Below are positions 36,560-45,433 of a stretch of DNA of 64,000 nt, one piece after another. Made by a program: the position numbers and the translations under genes. The stretch is from positions 62,001 to 126,000 of the forward strand of contig JADJTG010000002.1 of assembly GCA_016711285.1 (NCBI GenBank), written 5' to 3'. Positions within the stretch are counted from its first letter, which is position 1; the number at the start of each line of letters is the position of its first letter. Source of the stretch: Sphingobacteriales bacterium. GTDB taxonomy: Bacteria; Bacteroidota; Bacteroidia; Chitinophagales; UBA2359. The notes under the pieces are model-generated. The model searched no databases. It saw only the letters and a list, made by a program, of their open reading frames with translations, and had not been told where the DNA came from.

Positions 36560-37141
36560 TTATACCCCATTCCACAGCAAATTTGTTTTGAATATTTTAA
36601 TCGCCATTGCCAATAAAATAACACCAAAAATACGGCGCAGTACTTCAATGCCGCTATTGCCGAGCAGACGTTCAATGAGGGGCAAAAAACGCAATACTAT
36701 ATATACAATAATAAGATTGAGCAATATGCCGATGGCAATGGTGTAGGGGTCGTATTGGGATTTGAGCGTGATGATAGTGGTGAGTGTACCGGCTCCGGCA
36801 ATGAGCGGAAAAGCAATAGGCATCACTGACACGGTGCGGGGACTGGCTTCTTTGCTGCGGAATAAATTAATACCCAAAATCATTTCCAGCGCCATTAAAA
36901 ACAATATAAATGAACCCGCCAAAGCAAAAGAAGGCACATCGACACCAAAAAACGACAACATACTCGCTCCCAAAAACAAAAATGCAAACATAATGCCTCC
37001 CGATACCAAAGTGGCACGCAAAGAATTGATATTGCCCGTTTTACTGCGTAAATCCAAAAAAATAGGAATAGCACCCAATACATCAATTACGGCAAACAAA
37101 GTAAGGCTTACACGCAAAATTTCTTTTATATCTAATTTCAT
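36560..37141 (-). CDS. MarC family (UPF0056) integral membrane protein
   Basis: A 193-aa protein with six membrane helices and the usual MarC features: FAVIDVLGAIPIFLDL at the start, MALEMILGINLFR and MPIAFPLIAGAGTLTTIITL in the centre, and LRRIFGVILLAMAIKIF at the end. Length matches the family. The biological role of MarC proteins is unsettled. It is divergent from the homogentisate dioxygenase gene. Confidence 0.9.
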   Translation of the reverse strand: MKLDIKEILRVSLTLFAVIDVLGAIPIFLDLRSKTGNINSLRATLVSGGIMFAFLFLGASMLSFFGVDVPSFALAGSFILFLMALEMILGINLFRSKEASPRTVSVMPIAFPLIAGAGTLTTIITLKSQYDPYTIAIGILLNLIIVYIVLRFLPLIERLLGNSGIEVLRRIFGVILLAMAIKIFKTNLLWNGV

Positions 37142-37251
37142 AATTTATTATATTTTAATGATAATCAACATACTTCGCGAGTATGCTGTTTTTATGGTTA
37201 TGAAAGGGACAAAGTTCATATTTTTTTATGGTAACTTTCAACAAAAAACCT

Positions 37252-37259
37252 TAATTTTG
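37252..37259 (+). promoter_or_regulatory. Candidate -7 box for hmgA (TAATTTTG)
   Basis: TAATTTTG matches TAnnTTTG and lies 29 bases before the hmgA ATG. A short dyad (CATACT, TCGCG, AGTATG) lies near 37170-37186 in the same divergent region. Confidence 0.55.
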
Positions 37260-37288
37260 CTTGCACATCAACCGTACATCTCCATATT

Positions 37289-38446
37289 ATGCCCTACTAT
37301 CATCGTTTGGGAAATATCCCGCACAAAAGGCACACTCAATTCCGCAAAGCCGACGGCTCACTTTACTCCGAAGAGTTGTTTTCTACCGAAGGTTTCTCCG
37401 ACAACTACTCCTTATTATACAGTTGTCAGCCGCCTACTGCCATTACAAACGTAGGCGATGCGTATAGCGTAGCCCCTAAAACTGCTTTCAGCAAACAACT
37501 GAAACAGGTCAATTTAAACGGCTTTCAGATTGCTCCCCGAGCCGATTATTTGGAAAGCCGCACCCCTGTATTAGTGAATAACGACTGCCATATTATTTTG
37601 GCAGCACCGCAACAGTCGCTGCGCAATTATTTTTATAAAAATGCTGATGCTGATGAAATGATTTTTGTGCACGTGGGCTCGGGCGTATTGCGCACGATGT
37701 ATGGCAACATTGATTTCTCTTATGGCGATTATCTCATTATTCCGCGCGGCACTATTTATCAAATAGATTTTCATACCGCCGACAACCGCCTGTTTATCGT
37801 GGAGTCGTTTCACCCGATAGAATTTCCGAAACGCTACCTGAGCAAATACGGACAACTGCAAGAACACGCTCCTTTCTGTGAGCGCGACATTCGTCCGCCA
37901 CATACCCTCGAAACCCACGACGAAAGCGGCGAATTTTTGATTAAAGTAAAAAAACAAGGCAATATCTATCCGTATTATTATGCGTTTCATCCGTTCAATA
38001 TCGTAGGCTGGGACGGCTACAGCTATCCGTATGCACTCTCTATCCACGATTTTGAACCCATCACGGGCAGAGTGCATCAGCCGCCGCCCGTACACCAAAC
38101 CTTCGATACTCGTGCTTTTGTGGTGTGCAGCTTTGTGCCGCGCCTCTACGATTATCACCCGCAAGCCATTCCTGCACCCTACAACCACAGCAATATCGAC
38201 AGCGACGAGGTACTGTATTATGTAGATGGCGATTTTATGAGCCGCAAACACGTTGAAAAAGGTATGATTACGCTGCACCCGGGCGGTATTCCGCACGGAC
38301 CACACCCGGGCACCATAGAAAAAAGCATCGGAGCCAAAGAAACCCGCGAGTTGGCGGTGATGGTGGATACCTTCCGACCTTTGCTGCTCACCGAAGCTGC
38401 TTTGGCTATTGAAAATCCCGACTATTACCGCTCTTGGTTGGGATAA
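37289..38446 (+). CDS. hmgA: Homogentisate 1,2-dioxygenase
   Basis: A 385-aa protein of the cupin-type homogentisate dioxygenase family. Recognised segments are MPYYHRLGNIPHKRHTQFRK at the start, FVHVGSGVLRTMYGNIDFSYGDYLIIPRGT, NIVGWDGYSYPYALSIHDFEP, and the iron-site region SNIDSDEVLYYVDGDF to HPGGIPHGPHPG with conserved His and Glu ligands. It opens the aromatic ring of homogentisate to maleylacetoacetate in tyrosine and phenylalanine breakdown. No other gene of the pathway is adjacent. Confidence 0.95.
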   Translation: MPYYHRLGNIPHKRHTQFRKADGSLYSEELFSTEGFSDNYSLLYSCQPPTAITNVGDAYSVAPKTAFSKQLKQVNLNGFQIAPRADYLESRTPVLVNNDCHIILAAPQQSLRNYFYKNADADEMIFVHVGSGVLRTMYGNIDFSYGDYLIIPRGTIYQIDFHTADNRLFIVESFHPIEFPKRYLSKYGQLQEHAPFCERDIRPPHTLETHDESGEFLIKVKKQGNIYPYYYAFHPFNIVGWDGYSYPYALSIHDFEPITGRVHQPPPVHQTFDTRAFVVCSFVPRLYDYHPQAIPAPYNHSNIDSDEVLYYVDGDFMSRKHVEKGMITLHPGGIPHGPHPGTIEKSIGAKETRELAVMVDTFRPLLLTEAALAIENPDYYRSWLG

Positions 38447-38574
38447 ATAAATGGATAGTGTTTAGTTTTGAATGATTAGTTATTAGTTAATTGCATTATT
38501 TCCAATTTATTATATCATTGATTATCATTCAATATTTAACACTACCAATAAATGAGGATTTTTTTTATAAAAAA

Positions 38575-38611
38575 CCACACCGCCCCAAAATTGATTTTTG
38601 AGGCGGTGTGC
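38575..38611 (-). terminator. Rho-independent terminator for the iron operon
   Basis: CACACCGCC at 38576-38584 pairs with GGCGGTGTG at 38602-38610, with further A-T pairing inside. The minus-strand side is followed by GGTTTTTT, so it mainly serves the minus-strand operon ending at 38699. Confidence 0.85.
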
Positions 38612-38698
38612 TATAAAAAGATTAAAATAAACATTAAGACTTTAAACAATTTGTTTTTCTGTCAAAACAAAATTTTCTTTCTTATTAATAAATTCAGT

Positions 38699-40072
38699 TT
38701 ATAATGCGTTTAAAAACTTAATCAAATTATCCCTATCCGTTTTTGACAGGTTTTTATATTTTTTTTGACTGGATTCCGCTTCTCCGCCGTGCCACAAAAT
38801 AGCTTCCTCCATCGTTTTTGCCCTGCCATCGTGCAAAAAAGTAGCATTGGGATTAATAACGTGCGTGAGACCAATTCCCCAAAGCGGGGGTGTCCGCCAT
38901 TCTTGCCCGTCAGCTAAAAATGTCGGGCGATTATCTGCCAAACCTTCGCCCATATCATGCAAAAGCAAATCCGTATAAGGATAAATAGTTTGATTGGATA
39001 AGGCTGCTATCTCGTGTACACCCGTCGTATGTTTGGGTGTGTGGCAGCTCTCACATTCAATCTGACTAAACAATTCCCGTCCTCGTATTACCTGCGAATC
39101 AGAATAATTTCTTTGCGCAGGCACCGCCAAAGATTGGAAGTAAAAAGCAAATAACGATATAGTTTCATCATCAACATCAAGTGTGGCTTGCGTTCCGTCT
39201 ATGCAGTTCGTTTGCCCTTCACAATGTTCATCGGGAAAATAAAAACTAGTCAATCCCATATCGTTGTGGGCAGCACCTGCGGCTTGCTGTGCGGCTGTCG
39301 GTTGCTCCGCTTTCCACCCAAAACGCCCCAATTTAAAGGTTTGCTCCAAAATATCCCATACCATGTTGGGTTTTCCAGTGATGCCATCTCCATTAGTGTC
39401 GGTTTCATCGGCGAGTGCCATAATACTTGATGACGGTATTGCCTCCAAAAGCCCCAAACCATGTACAGGAGGCGCATTTCTCGGTGATATAAGTACATTT
39501 CCGGATAAAGGCAAATAGGTATCTGTGATGGTATAAGCAGGTTTGTGCAAAGTAACTTGCTGCCCATCAAGAAAACTGACAATCTGTGTAATTTCCGACT
39601 TAGATACCTTGCCTTCCGGTGCTGTGCCGAAAATAGCTTTATTTTGCAGTTGTCCGCCAAACTCCGGAACAGCAATAATTCCGCCATTAGCATTTTGTCC
39701 GGTCAAGCTAATACGCAGTAAGAGTCCGCTATTCGGGTCGTTATCCATTTGCGGAATCATACCGCGCCCATTGCGAACATGGCAGGATTCACAGGAATTT
39801 TGATTAAAAAGAGGACCCAGCCCTCCAAACTGAACAGCAGGCGCACTTACAAACTGCTGACCAAATATCCCATCAGCCAAGAAATGACGCTCCACTCCGA
39901 ACGCATCTAAATTAGGCAAAGGAAACGTAAAAGCATCAGGACCCGTACTGAAAACCGTACAATCTCCTCCTGCCATAACCGACTCGGGAATCATAGTTTT
40001 TTCGTCTTCTTTACGACAACCCAAACCAAACAGTAGCAGTGCAATAAAGCAACTTTTAAGTAATTTATCCAT
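38699..40072 (-). CDS. Di-haem oxidoreductase lipoprotein (DUF1111, putative peroxidase)
   Basis: A 457-aa lipoprotein (lipobox LFGLGC, Cys at 19) with two c-type haem motifs, CESCH at NSCESCHVRNGRG and at IECESCHTPKH, and the conserved region THVINPNATFLHDGRAKTMEEAILWHGGEAE near the end. This pattern defines the DUF1111 thiol oxidoreductase family related to di-haem cytochrome c peroxidases. It is the last gene of a three-gene operon with an imelysin and a porin-like protein, a layout seen in iron-uptake loci. The redox partner and substrate are unknown. Confidence 0.9.
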   Translation of the reverse strand: MDKLLKSCFIALLLFGLGCRKEDEKTMIPESVMAGGDCTVFSTGPDAFTFPLPNLDAFGVERHFLADGIFGQQFVSAPAVQFGGLGPLFNQNSCESCHVRNGRGMIPQMDNDPNSGLLLRISLTGQNANGGIIAVPEFGGQLQNKAIFGTAPEGKVSKSEITQIVSFLDGQQVTLHKPAYTITDTYLPLSGNVLISPRNAPPVHGLGLLEAIPSSSIMALADETDTNGDGITGKPNMVWDILEQTFKLGRFGWKAEQPTAAQQAAGAAHNDMGLTSFYFPDEHCEGQTNCIDGTQATLDVDDETISLFAFYFQSLAVPAQRNYSDSQVIRGRELFSQIECESCHTPKHTTGVHEIAALSNQTIYPYTDLLLHDMGEGLADNRPTFLADGQEWRTPPLWGIGLTHVINPNATFLHDGRAKTMEEAILWHGGEAESSQKKYKNLSKTDRDNLIKFLNAL

Positions 40073-40085
40073 AAAAAAAAACAGT

Positions 40086-41144
40086 TTAAAGATTAGAGAT
40101 AATCGGCAAAACCTTTTCTTCCAATGTTTTCTGTAAATTTCTTACGGCAGTTTGAGCCGCTTGTACAGAAGTGGGATTATTGAACACGGCATCTGAAAAT
40201 GTACCCGGAATATTCTCTATGGCTGCAATTGCCACATTTATTTGCTGTAAAACCTCTGTATTCACCGAACTGTTTTTTTCGCCAACAATAGTGGAGAGCG
40301 ATTTTCCGTTGCCGAAGGTACTGAATTTACCGGTATAAATATTTTGTATGCTGCGCATATTATCGGTAAAATCGGCTTTGGAATTAGCACTAAAACGTGA
40401 TTCTTCCAAAGACAAATCCTGCTGGCTGAAAGGATCATTTATTTTTCCATTGGCAACCTCATCGGAAATAATGATTAAAGCATTAGTGATTTCTTCAAGA
40501 GCAGATTTTTGGCTGATATACACTTGGCTGCCGTTGCCGGCATCTAAAATGTTCTTTATAAAATTTTCGCCATCGGGTTTCCATAAATAGTATAATTCCT
40601 GCGCATCTATACTCAATACTTCTGCCGCCGCCACAAGGTATTCAAATTCGCGCGATGTAAAATCAGCAATTTGTTTATTACTGCTTTCACTCCACAGCAA
40701 AAATTCAATCGTATGAAATCCCTTTAATGTTCCTTCTTGTTGGTCCAGAAACTCTGCTGTGAGCGCATTGTTGCTCAATAAAACATTATTCAAATCTGTA
40801 ACATTTACAGGCCAGGAGTCTAAAGAAGGGTCCAAACCCTCCTGCTCCACCGGACCAAACAAAAAGCCCTCCGACTGCTCCCAAGGCAGACGAGTTTCTA
40901 CCCAAGCTGCTTTAGCCCCTTCAAGATTAGCCGAGGTGGGGTTGTTTTTGAGGGTTTGAGCGGCGATATACAAATTCTGCGCTTTTGCTGCTAAGTCCTC
41001 GTATGTTTGGAGGATTACGTTTTCTCCAATATTGGAGAGAATATCCTTATAATCAGCCGTAGGCGTAATCGTTTCATCTTTTTTACAAGATGTAACCAAT
41101 AAGGCTACTACTAAAAAAGCACAGATTAAATTAAATTTTTTCAT
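40086..41144 (-). CDS. Imelysin-family lipoprotein (IrpA/EfeO-like M75 domain)
   Basis: A 352-aa lipoprotein (lipobox LLVTSC, Cys near 20). The imelysin signature GFHTIEFLLW (GxHxxE) is in the middle, preceded by TRLPWEQSEGFLFGPVEQEGLDPSLDSWP, which is typical of the family. Imelysins are two-bundle helical proteins of iron-regulated operons, thought to bind iron or haem rather than act as peptidases. It is separated by 13 bases from the downstream di-haem protein gene and 30 bases from the upstream porin-like gene, so the three are probably one transcript. Confidence 0.92.
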   Translation of the reverse strand: MKKFNLICAFLVVALLVTSCKKDETITPTADYKDILSNIGENVILQTYEDLAAKAQNLYIAAQTLKNNPTSANLEGAKAAWVETRLPWEQSEGFLFGPVEQEGLDPSLDSWPVNVTDLNNVLLSNNALTAEFLDQQEGTLKGFHTIEFLLWSESSNKQIADFTSREFEYLVAAAEVLSIDAQELYYLWKPDGENFIKNILDAGNGSQVYISQKSALEEITNALIIISDEVANGKINDPFSQQDLSLEESRFSANSKADFTDNMRSIQNIYTGKFSTFGNGKSLSTIVGEKNSSVNTEVLQQINVAIAAIENIPGTFSDAVFNNPTSVQAAQTAVRNLQKTLEEKVLPIISNL

Positions 41145-41174
41145 TTTTTATTTATTCAAGTGATGATGATAAAA

Positions 41175-42446
41175 TTAAAAATCAAATCCAAAACCCAGCG
41201 TATAGGTATTCTCTTTCTCTCCAGAACCTAATAAACGCCACGCATAGTGTGTTTTAAAAACAATATTGGGGTGAGGGTAGTAATTGAGTCCGGCTGTATA
41301 AACGGTTCGCTCGTATCTCGGATTATCAAAAACAACACCTTCGGTACTCAACATAGCATCGTACCATTCGGCACGCCCGAAAGCATATAATTGCGGTGCT
41401 TGCTGTTGTTGGGGCATTAGTAGGTGCAGCAAATCATAGGCGGCTTCTATATATGCACCGCCGGCGGTTTTGGCAATGGGGGTGCGTTTTACATTGAGAT
41501 TATTGGATAAATTTTGATTTGCTTTACTCAATGCCTCGCTGTTTTGGATATGCCCCAACATACCGAAAGCTCTCATTCTCCAGGGCTGTCCATCATAAGC
41601 AAAATGCACATCGCCGTAGGTAACCCAAGAGTCGGCAGTAAAATCTTTTTTGGGTCTGTTTCCGGTGGCATTGCCTGCATAAATATTAAAGCCGAGCCAA
41701 CTATCTTTTTTAAACATATAATCCAGCCTGAGCGCATACGCTAAATTGTTGGCATTGATGGTTAAAAAACGAGTTTGATACCCCCTTCTAATCCAGTTTT
41801 GAGATGAGAAACCGCTATTGTCAAGCCCGCTGACTACATATAGATTATATTCAATGTATGGATATTCACGATGGGGTGCAAGCGCAATAGCTCCGCTAAA
41901 TTCTAACCCTGTTTCATACCAGCCCAAAGGCAAAATGGTATTTTCTACCTCCGACCTGTATGCCGTAAAATATTCTCGGGGTTGGTCTTGCTTGGAAGCA
42001 TTGCCCATATAAAAACGCATTTTTCCTACCCTTACATTAAATGCTTTTTTGATTTTAAAAAGGAGGTTTATTTGCTCCACTACTACTTCTCCGCCTTTCT
42101 CTACCTCTTGTTCAAATTCGCCGAACTCCTCCAAAGGGTCAAACGCCATAGTAGTGCCTGTTCCGCCATGTTCAAATTCAATTTCGGATTTAAACTGAAT
42201 TTTTTCCGTGAATTTATAATATAGATAAAGGTTTAATCGCTCAGGGTCAATAATGTTCCGTTTGTCGGGAAGTGTTTCCCAATCAAAAGCATAGTAATTT
42301 ACGGCACCATACCCCTTGAGTTGAAACTTTGAGAGAACATCATCAATTTTTTCAAGCCTCTTATTTGAACTAAGACTGTCAATTTGGGCAAATGTGTTTA
42401 AATTTAAACACATAAATACGTTGATTATAGTAAGTATTCTATACAT
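41175..42446 (-). CDS. Outer-membrane porin-like beta-barrel protein of the iron operon
   Basis: About 423 residues with a signal peptide (MYRILTIINVFMCLNLNTFAQ) and a beta-barrel pattern throughout: KGYGAVNYYAFDWE, KIQFKSEIEFEHGGTG, NVRVGKMRFYMGNASK, NIVFKTHYAWRLLGSG, with an aromatic C-terminus (YTLGFGFDF). It resembles phosphate-selective or FrpC-like porins that accompany imelysins. ATG at 42446 is preferred over TTG at 42476, since the promoter box overlaps the longer version. First gene of the operon. Confidence 0.82.
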   Translation of the reverse strand: MYRILTIINVFMCLNLNTFAQIDSLSSNKRLEKIDDVLSKFQLKGYGAVNYYAFDWETLPDKRNIIDPERLNLYLYYKFTEKIQFKSEIEFEHGGTGTTMAFDPLEEFGEFEQEVEKGGEVVVEQINLLFKIKKAFNVRVGKMRFYMGNASKQDQPREYFTAYRSEVENTILPLGWYETGLEFSGAIALAPHREYPYIEYNLYVVSGLDNSGFSSQNWIRRGYQTRFLTINANNLAYALRLDYMFKKDSWLGFNIYAGNATGNRPKKDFTADSWVTYGDVHFAYDGQPWRMRAFGMLGHIQNSEALSKANQNLSNNLNVKRTPIAKTAGGAYIEAAYDLLHLLMPQQQQAPQLYAFGRAEWYDAMLSTEGVVFDNPRYERTVYTAGLNYYPHPNIVFKTHYAWRLLGSGEKENTYTLGFGFDF

Positions 42447-42473
42447 TTTTCTTTGCACTTCAAATATTGTTTG

Positions 42474-42481
42474 CAAAGATA
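42474..42481 (-). promoter_or_regulatory. -7 box for the iron operon (TATCTTTG on minus strand)
   Basis: CAAAGATA on the plus strand reads TATCTTTG, a TAnnTTTG match, 27 bases before the ATG of the porin-like gene. Confidence 0.6.
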
Positions 42482-42494
42482 TATTGTTATTTTT

Positions 42495-42513
42495 ATTTAG
42501 ACTAATTCTATTT
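42495..42513. promoter_or_regulatory. Possible Fur- or DtxR-type iron operator
   Basis: ATTTAGACTAATTCTATTT is an imperfect dyad (TTTAGA against TCTA-TTT) reminiscent of iron-regulator boxes. It lies 14 bases upstream of the -7 box, covering the -33 area of the imelysin operon promoter. This is inferred from sequence likeness and gene content. Confidence 0.4.
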
Positions 42514-42642
42514 TAATTTTTTTTATAACTTTTTTATAACAATAAATAAAAAATATTTGCGTTTTAGATTTTAAAAATCAGCAGATATTATAAAAATTAT
42601 TTGACCTGAAAACAAAAAAGTTTTAAACTTTTCCAATTTTCA

Positions 42643-42650
42643 TACCTTTG
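42643..42650 (+). promoter_or_regulatory. Candidate -7 box for the S41 protease gene (TACCTTTG)
   Basis: TACCTTTG matches TAnnTTTG and lies 49 bases before the ATG at 42700. It is divergent from the iron operon promoter. Confidence 0.55.
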
Positions 42651-42699
42651 TTATTATCATTCGTTTTTTTTTACTTCGTATTTATTGCAAAATAAAAAT

Positions 42700-44355
42700 A
42701 TGTTGAATTTACGCCGTCTTGTGCCACTGATAGGTTTGGGCAGCCTTTTTGCCGCTTTTTCTTTTATCAATTTGGGCGAACAAAATTTTGAAGTGAATAA
42801 AAATTTGCGTTTGTTCACCGACCTCTACCGCGAACTCAATGCGATGTTTGTGGACAACTTAGACCACAACCGCCTCGTGGCTGACGGCATCAACGCTATG
42901 CTCGGTTCGCTCGACCCCTACACGGTGTATTATCCCGAAGAAGACCAAGAAGGCTACAAAATGCAAATTACGGGTAAATATGGCGGTATTGGCGCAGTTA
43001 TTCAAAAAATGGACGACTATATCATCATCGCCGAACCTTATGATGGTTTTCCTGCCGCCAAAGCCGGTTTGCTCGCCGGCGACATCATTGTTGCTGTTAA
43101 TGGAAAACCCATCAAATCGGGCGATACCGACCAAGTGAGCGAAAACCTGCGCGGCGCACCCGGCACTACCATCACCCTCACCATTCGCCGCGCCGGACAA
43201 CCACAGGATATGACCGTGACACTCGTGCGCGAAGAAGTAGAAATCGGCAGTATCCCGTATTACGGTATGATAGAAAACGACGTAGCCTATGTGCGCCTGA
43301 CCAACTTTACCGAAAACTGCGCCGAAGATGTGCGCAATGCACTCGACGAACTCAAAGCCAAAAACGCCATCAATGGTATTGTTTTAGATTTGCGCGATAA
43401 CCCCGGCGGCTTACTCGACGAAGCCGTGGGAATGAGTGCTTTGTTTTTGAATAAAGGCGCAAAAGTAGTGAATACCAAAGGCAGGCAAAGCGAGTGGGAA
43501 AGCAACTACAACACCCGCGAAAACCCGTTCAGCACCGACCTCCCACTGGCAGTAATTATCAGTCGCGGCTCGGCTTCGGCTTCCGAAATTGTTGCCGGCA
43601 CCATACAAGACTACGACAGAGGTGTCATTATCGGCGAAAAATCATTTGGAAAAGGTTTGGTCCAATCTACCAAAGGTTTGGGCTACAATGCGCAAATGAA
43701 AATCACCAATGCCAAATATTATTTGCCCAGCGGACGTTGCATACAGGCTATTGATTATTCGGGAAAGTATAAAGATGGCACCGAAGAACACGTTCCCGAC
43801 TCCTTGCGCACCGCTTACAAAACTCAAAAAGGGCGCAAAGTATTTGATGCAGGCGGCATAGACCCCGACATGAAAGTAGATGTAGGTATGCTCGCCGATA
43901 TTACCGCCGGTTTATATACCAAACAACTCATTTTTCAATACGCCACCCTTTATACCCAAAAACACCCCAACATAGCACCGGCAGCGCAATTTGAATTTAC
44001 CGATAGCGATTATCAGGATTTTATGAATTTTTTGGCGGATAAAGAATATGATTATTCCAGCGAAAGTGAATTATTGTTGAAAAGTTTGAAAGAAAAATTG
44101 CAAAAAGAAAAATATTACGCCTCCTTGGAAAGCGATATTCAAACGCTGGAAAGCAAAGTGCGCCACGATAAAGCCAAAGATTTGCAACTCAACAAAGAAG
44201 AAATCAAACGCTATCTGAAAGAAGAAATCGTATCGCGCTATTATTTCCGCAAAGGTCGCATAGAGAGTACACTACGCCAAAATCCATATATTAAAGAGGC
44301 ACTGCGCTTGCTCAAAGACAAAGCCGCCTACAATAATTTATTAAAAGGACAATAA
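42700..44355 (+). CDS. S41 family carboxy-terminal processing peptidase (CtpA-like)
   Basis: A 551-aa protein with an N-terminal membrane anchor or signal (RLVPLIGLGSLFAAFSFINL), a short helical segment (INAMLGSLDPYTVYYPEEDQ), a PDZ domain (GKYGGIGAVIQKMDDYIII, GLLAGDIIVAVNGKPI) and the S41 protease core. Catalytic Ser lies in ISRGSASASEIVAG and Lys in GEKSFGKGLVQ. A helical C-terminal region of about 150 residues follows. These periplasmic proteases trim C-termini or take part in envelope quality control. ATG at 42700 is preferred over TTG at 42685. Confidence 0.93.
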   Translation: MLNLRRLVPLIGLGSLFAAFSFINLGEQNFEVNKNLRLFTDLYRELNAMFVDNLDHNRLVADGINAMLGSLDPYTVYYPEEDQEGYKMQITGKYGGIGAVIQKMDDYIIIAEPYDGFPAAKAGLLAGDIIVAVNGKPIKSGDTDQVSENLRGAPGTTITLTIRRAGQPQDMTVTLVREEVEIGSIPYYGMIENDVAYVRLTNFTENCAEDVRNALDELKAKNAINGIVLDLRDNPGGLLDEAVGMSALFLNKGAKVVNTKGRQSEWESNYNTRENPFSTDLPLAVIISRGSASASEIVAGTIQDYDRGVIIGEKSFGKGLVQSTKGLGYNAQMKITNAKYYLPSGRCIQAIDYSGKYKDGTEEHVPDSLRTAYKTQKGRKVFDAGGIDPDMKVDVGMLADITAGLYTKQLIFQYATLYTQKHPNIAPAAQFEFTDSDYQDFMNFLADKEYDYSSESELLLKSLKEKLQKEKYYASLESDIQTLESKVRHDKAKDLQLNKEEIKRYLKEEIVSRYYFRKGRIESTLRQNPYIKEALRLLKDKAAYNNLLKGQ

Positions 44356-44433
44356 AGGCATTTGTTTTTAAAAATCAGCAATTTAACCGCTTCTTTTTTT
44401 GTATGTTTTTTCTAATAAAAAAAGAAGATATTA

Positions 44434-45204
44434 ATGTTTCATATCCGCCACACAATGCCCCATACTCCTACCCCTGCTTCTGACGAATGGTTCGGTGTTT
44501 GGTTCGATTCGCCTTATTATCACTTACTGTATCGGCAGCGCAGCCAAGAGGAAGCCGCCGACTTTATGCAACACCTCACCACCGCCCTGCATTTGCAGCC
44601 GCAAGCGCATATTTTAGACCTTGCCTGCGGTAGCGGTCGCCACGCTTACGCCCTGCACCGCTTGGGCTATCACGTCACCGGTATTGATCTTTCGGCACAG
44701 AGCATCGCACAAGCCCGCCGCCTTCAAAACGAGCAACTCCATTTCGATATACACGATATGCGCCAGCCCTACCGCGCCGCTGCTTTTGATGCCGTATTCA
44801 ATTTGTTTACAAGTTTTGGTTATTTTGATAAAAAATCCGACAATCGGGCTACCATAGAAGCAATACACTGCAACTTGAAAGAAAAAGGCACCTTAGTCAT
44901 TGATTTTCTAAATGCAGAATATGTGCGCAATAATTTAGTGCCGCAGGAAACAAAAATTCTGGATAATGTCATATTTTATATACGCCGCTATATTGATGGA
45001 GATAAAGTGATAAAAACCATAGATATAGAAGATGGCACGAAGCAATATCATTTTGAAGAAAAAGTACAGTTACTCCAACTCAACGACTTTTATGAATTAT
45101 TGCAGCCCTTTTTTAAAATTATACACCTTTGGGGAAATTACTCCTTGACTACTTATCAGGCGGCTACGGCAGAGCGACTGATTATACACGCCATTAAATC
45201 ATAA
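44434..45204 (+). CDS. Class I SAM-dependent methyltransferase
   Basis: A 256-aa soluble protein with the SAM-binding signature ILDLACGSGRHAYALHRLGYHVTGIDLS, then FDIHDMRQPY and FDAVFNLFTSFGYFD, the common layout of Bacteroidota methyltransferases of this type (WFDSPYYHLLYRQR at the start is a recurrent family opening). The C-terminal half has the beta-rich region NVIFYIRRYIDGDKVIKTI. Target unknown. ATG at 44434 or at 44455 (MPHTPTP) are both possible. It follows the protease gene by 78 bases. Confidence 0.85.
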   Translation: MFHIRHTMPHTPTPASDEWFGVWFDSPYYHLLYRQRSQEEAADFMQHLTTALHLQPQAHILDLACGSGRHAYALHRLGYHVTGIDLSAQSIAQARRLQNEQLHFDIHDMRQPYRAAAFDAVFNLFTSFGYFDKKSDNRATIEAIHCNLKEKGTLVIDFLNAEYVRNNLVPQETKILDNVIFYIRRYIDGDKVIKTIDIEDGTKQYHFEEKVQLLQLNDFYELLQPFFKIIHLWGNYSLTTYQAATAERLIIHAIKS

Positions 45205-45433
45205 AATAAAAAAATTATTTTTGCTCTAATTATTTCTTTTACTACCGAAAAAGCCCAAGCACTGCCTGTGCTTATATCTCTTTATATAATTTGGTATAAT
45301 TATCGCTGTTGCACCGATAAGGGTAATTATTTACACACCTGTTCAACACGCTTTTTAGCTTTTTGACAGCGTATGTCCGAGTGATGTAAAATAAATCTCG
45401 CTTTTTTAAAAGAAATTTGCAGCCGATAACGAT

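Noticed and set aside
37571..38305. Minus-strand frame of 244 codons in hmgA
   Set aside because: Antisense shadow of homogentisate dioxygenase without motifs.
45205..45433. Possible promoter or RNA leader before the polysaccharide operon
   Set aside because: No TAnnTTTG box or stable hairpin could be identified with confidence.
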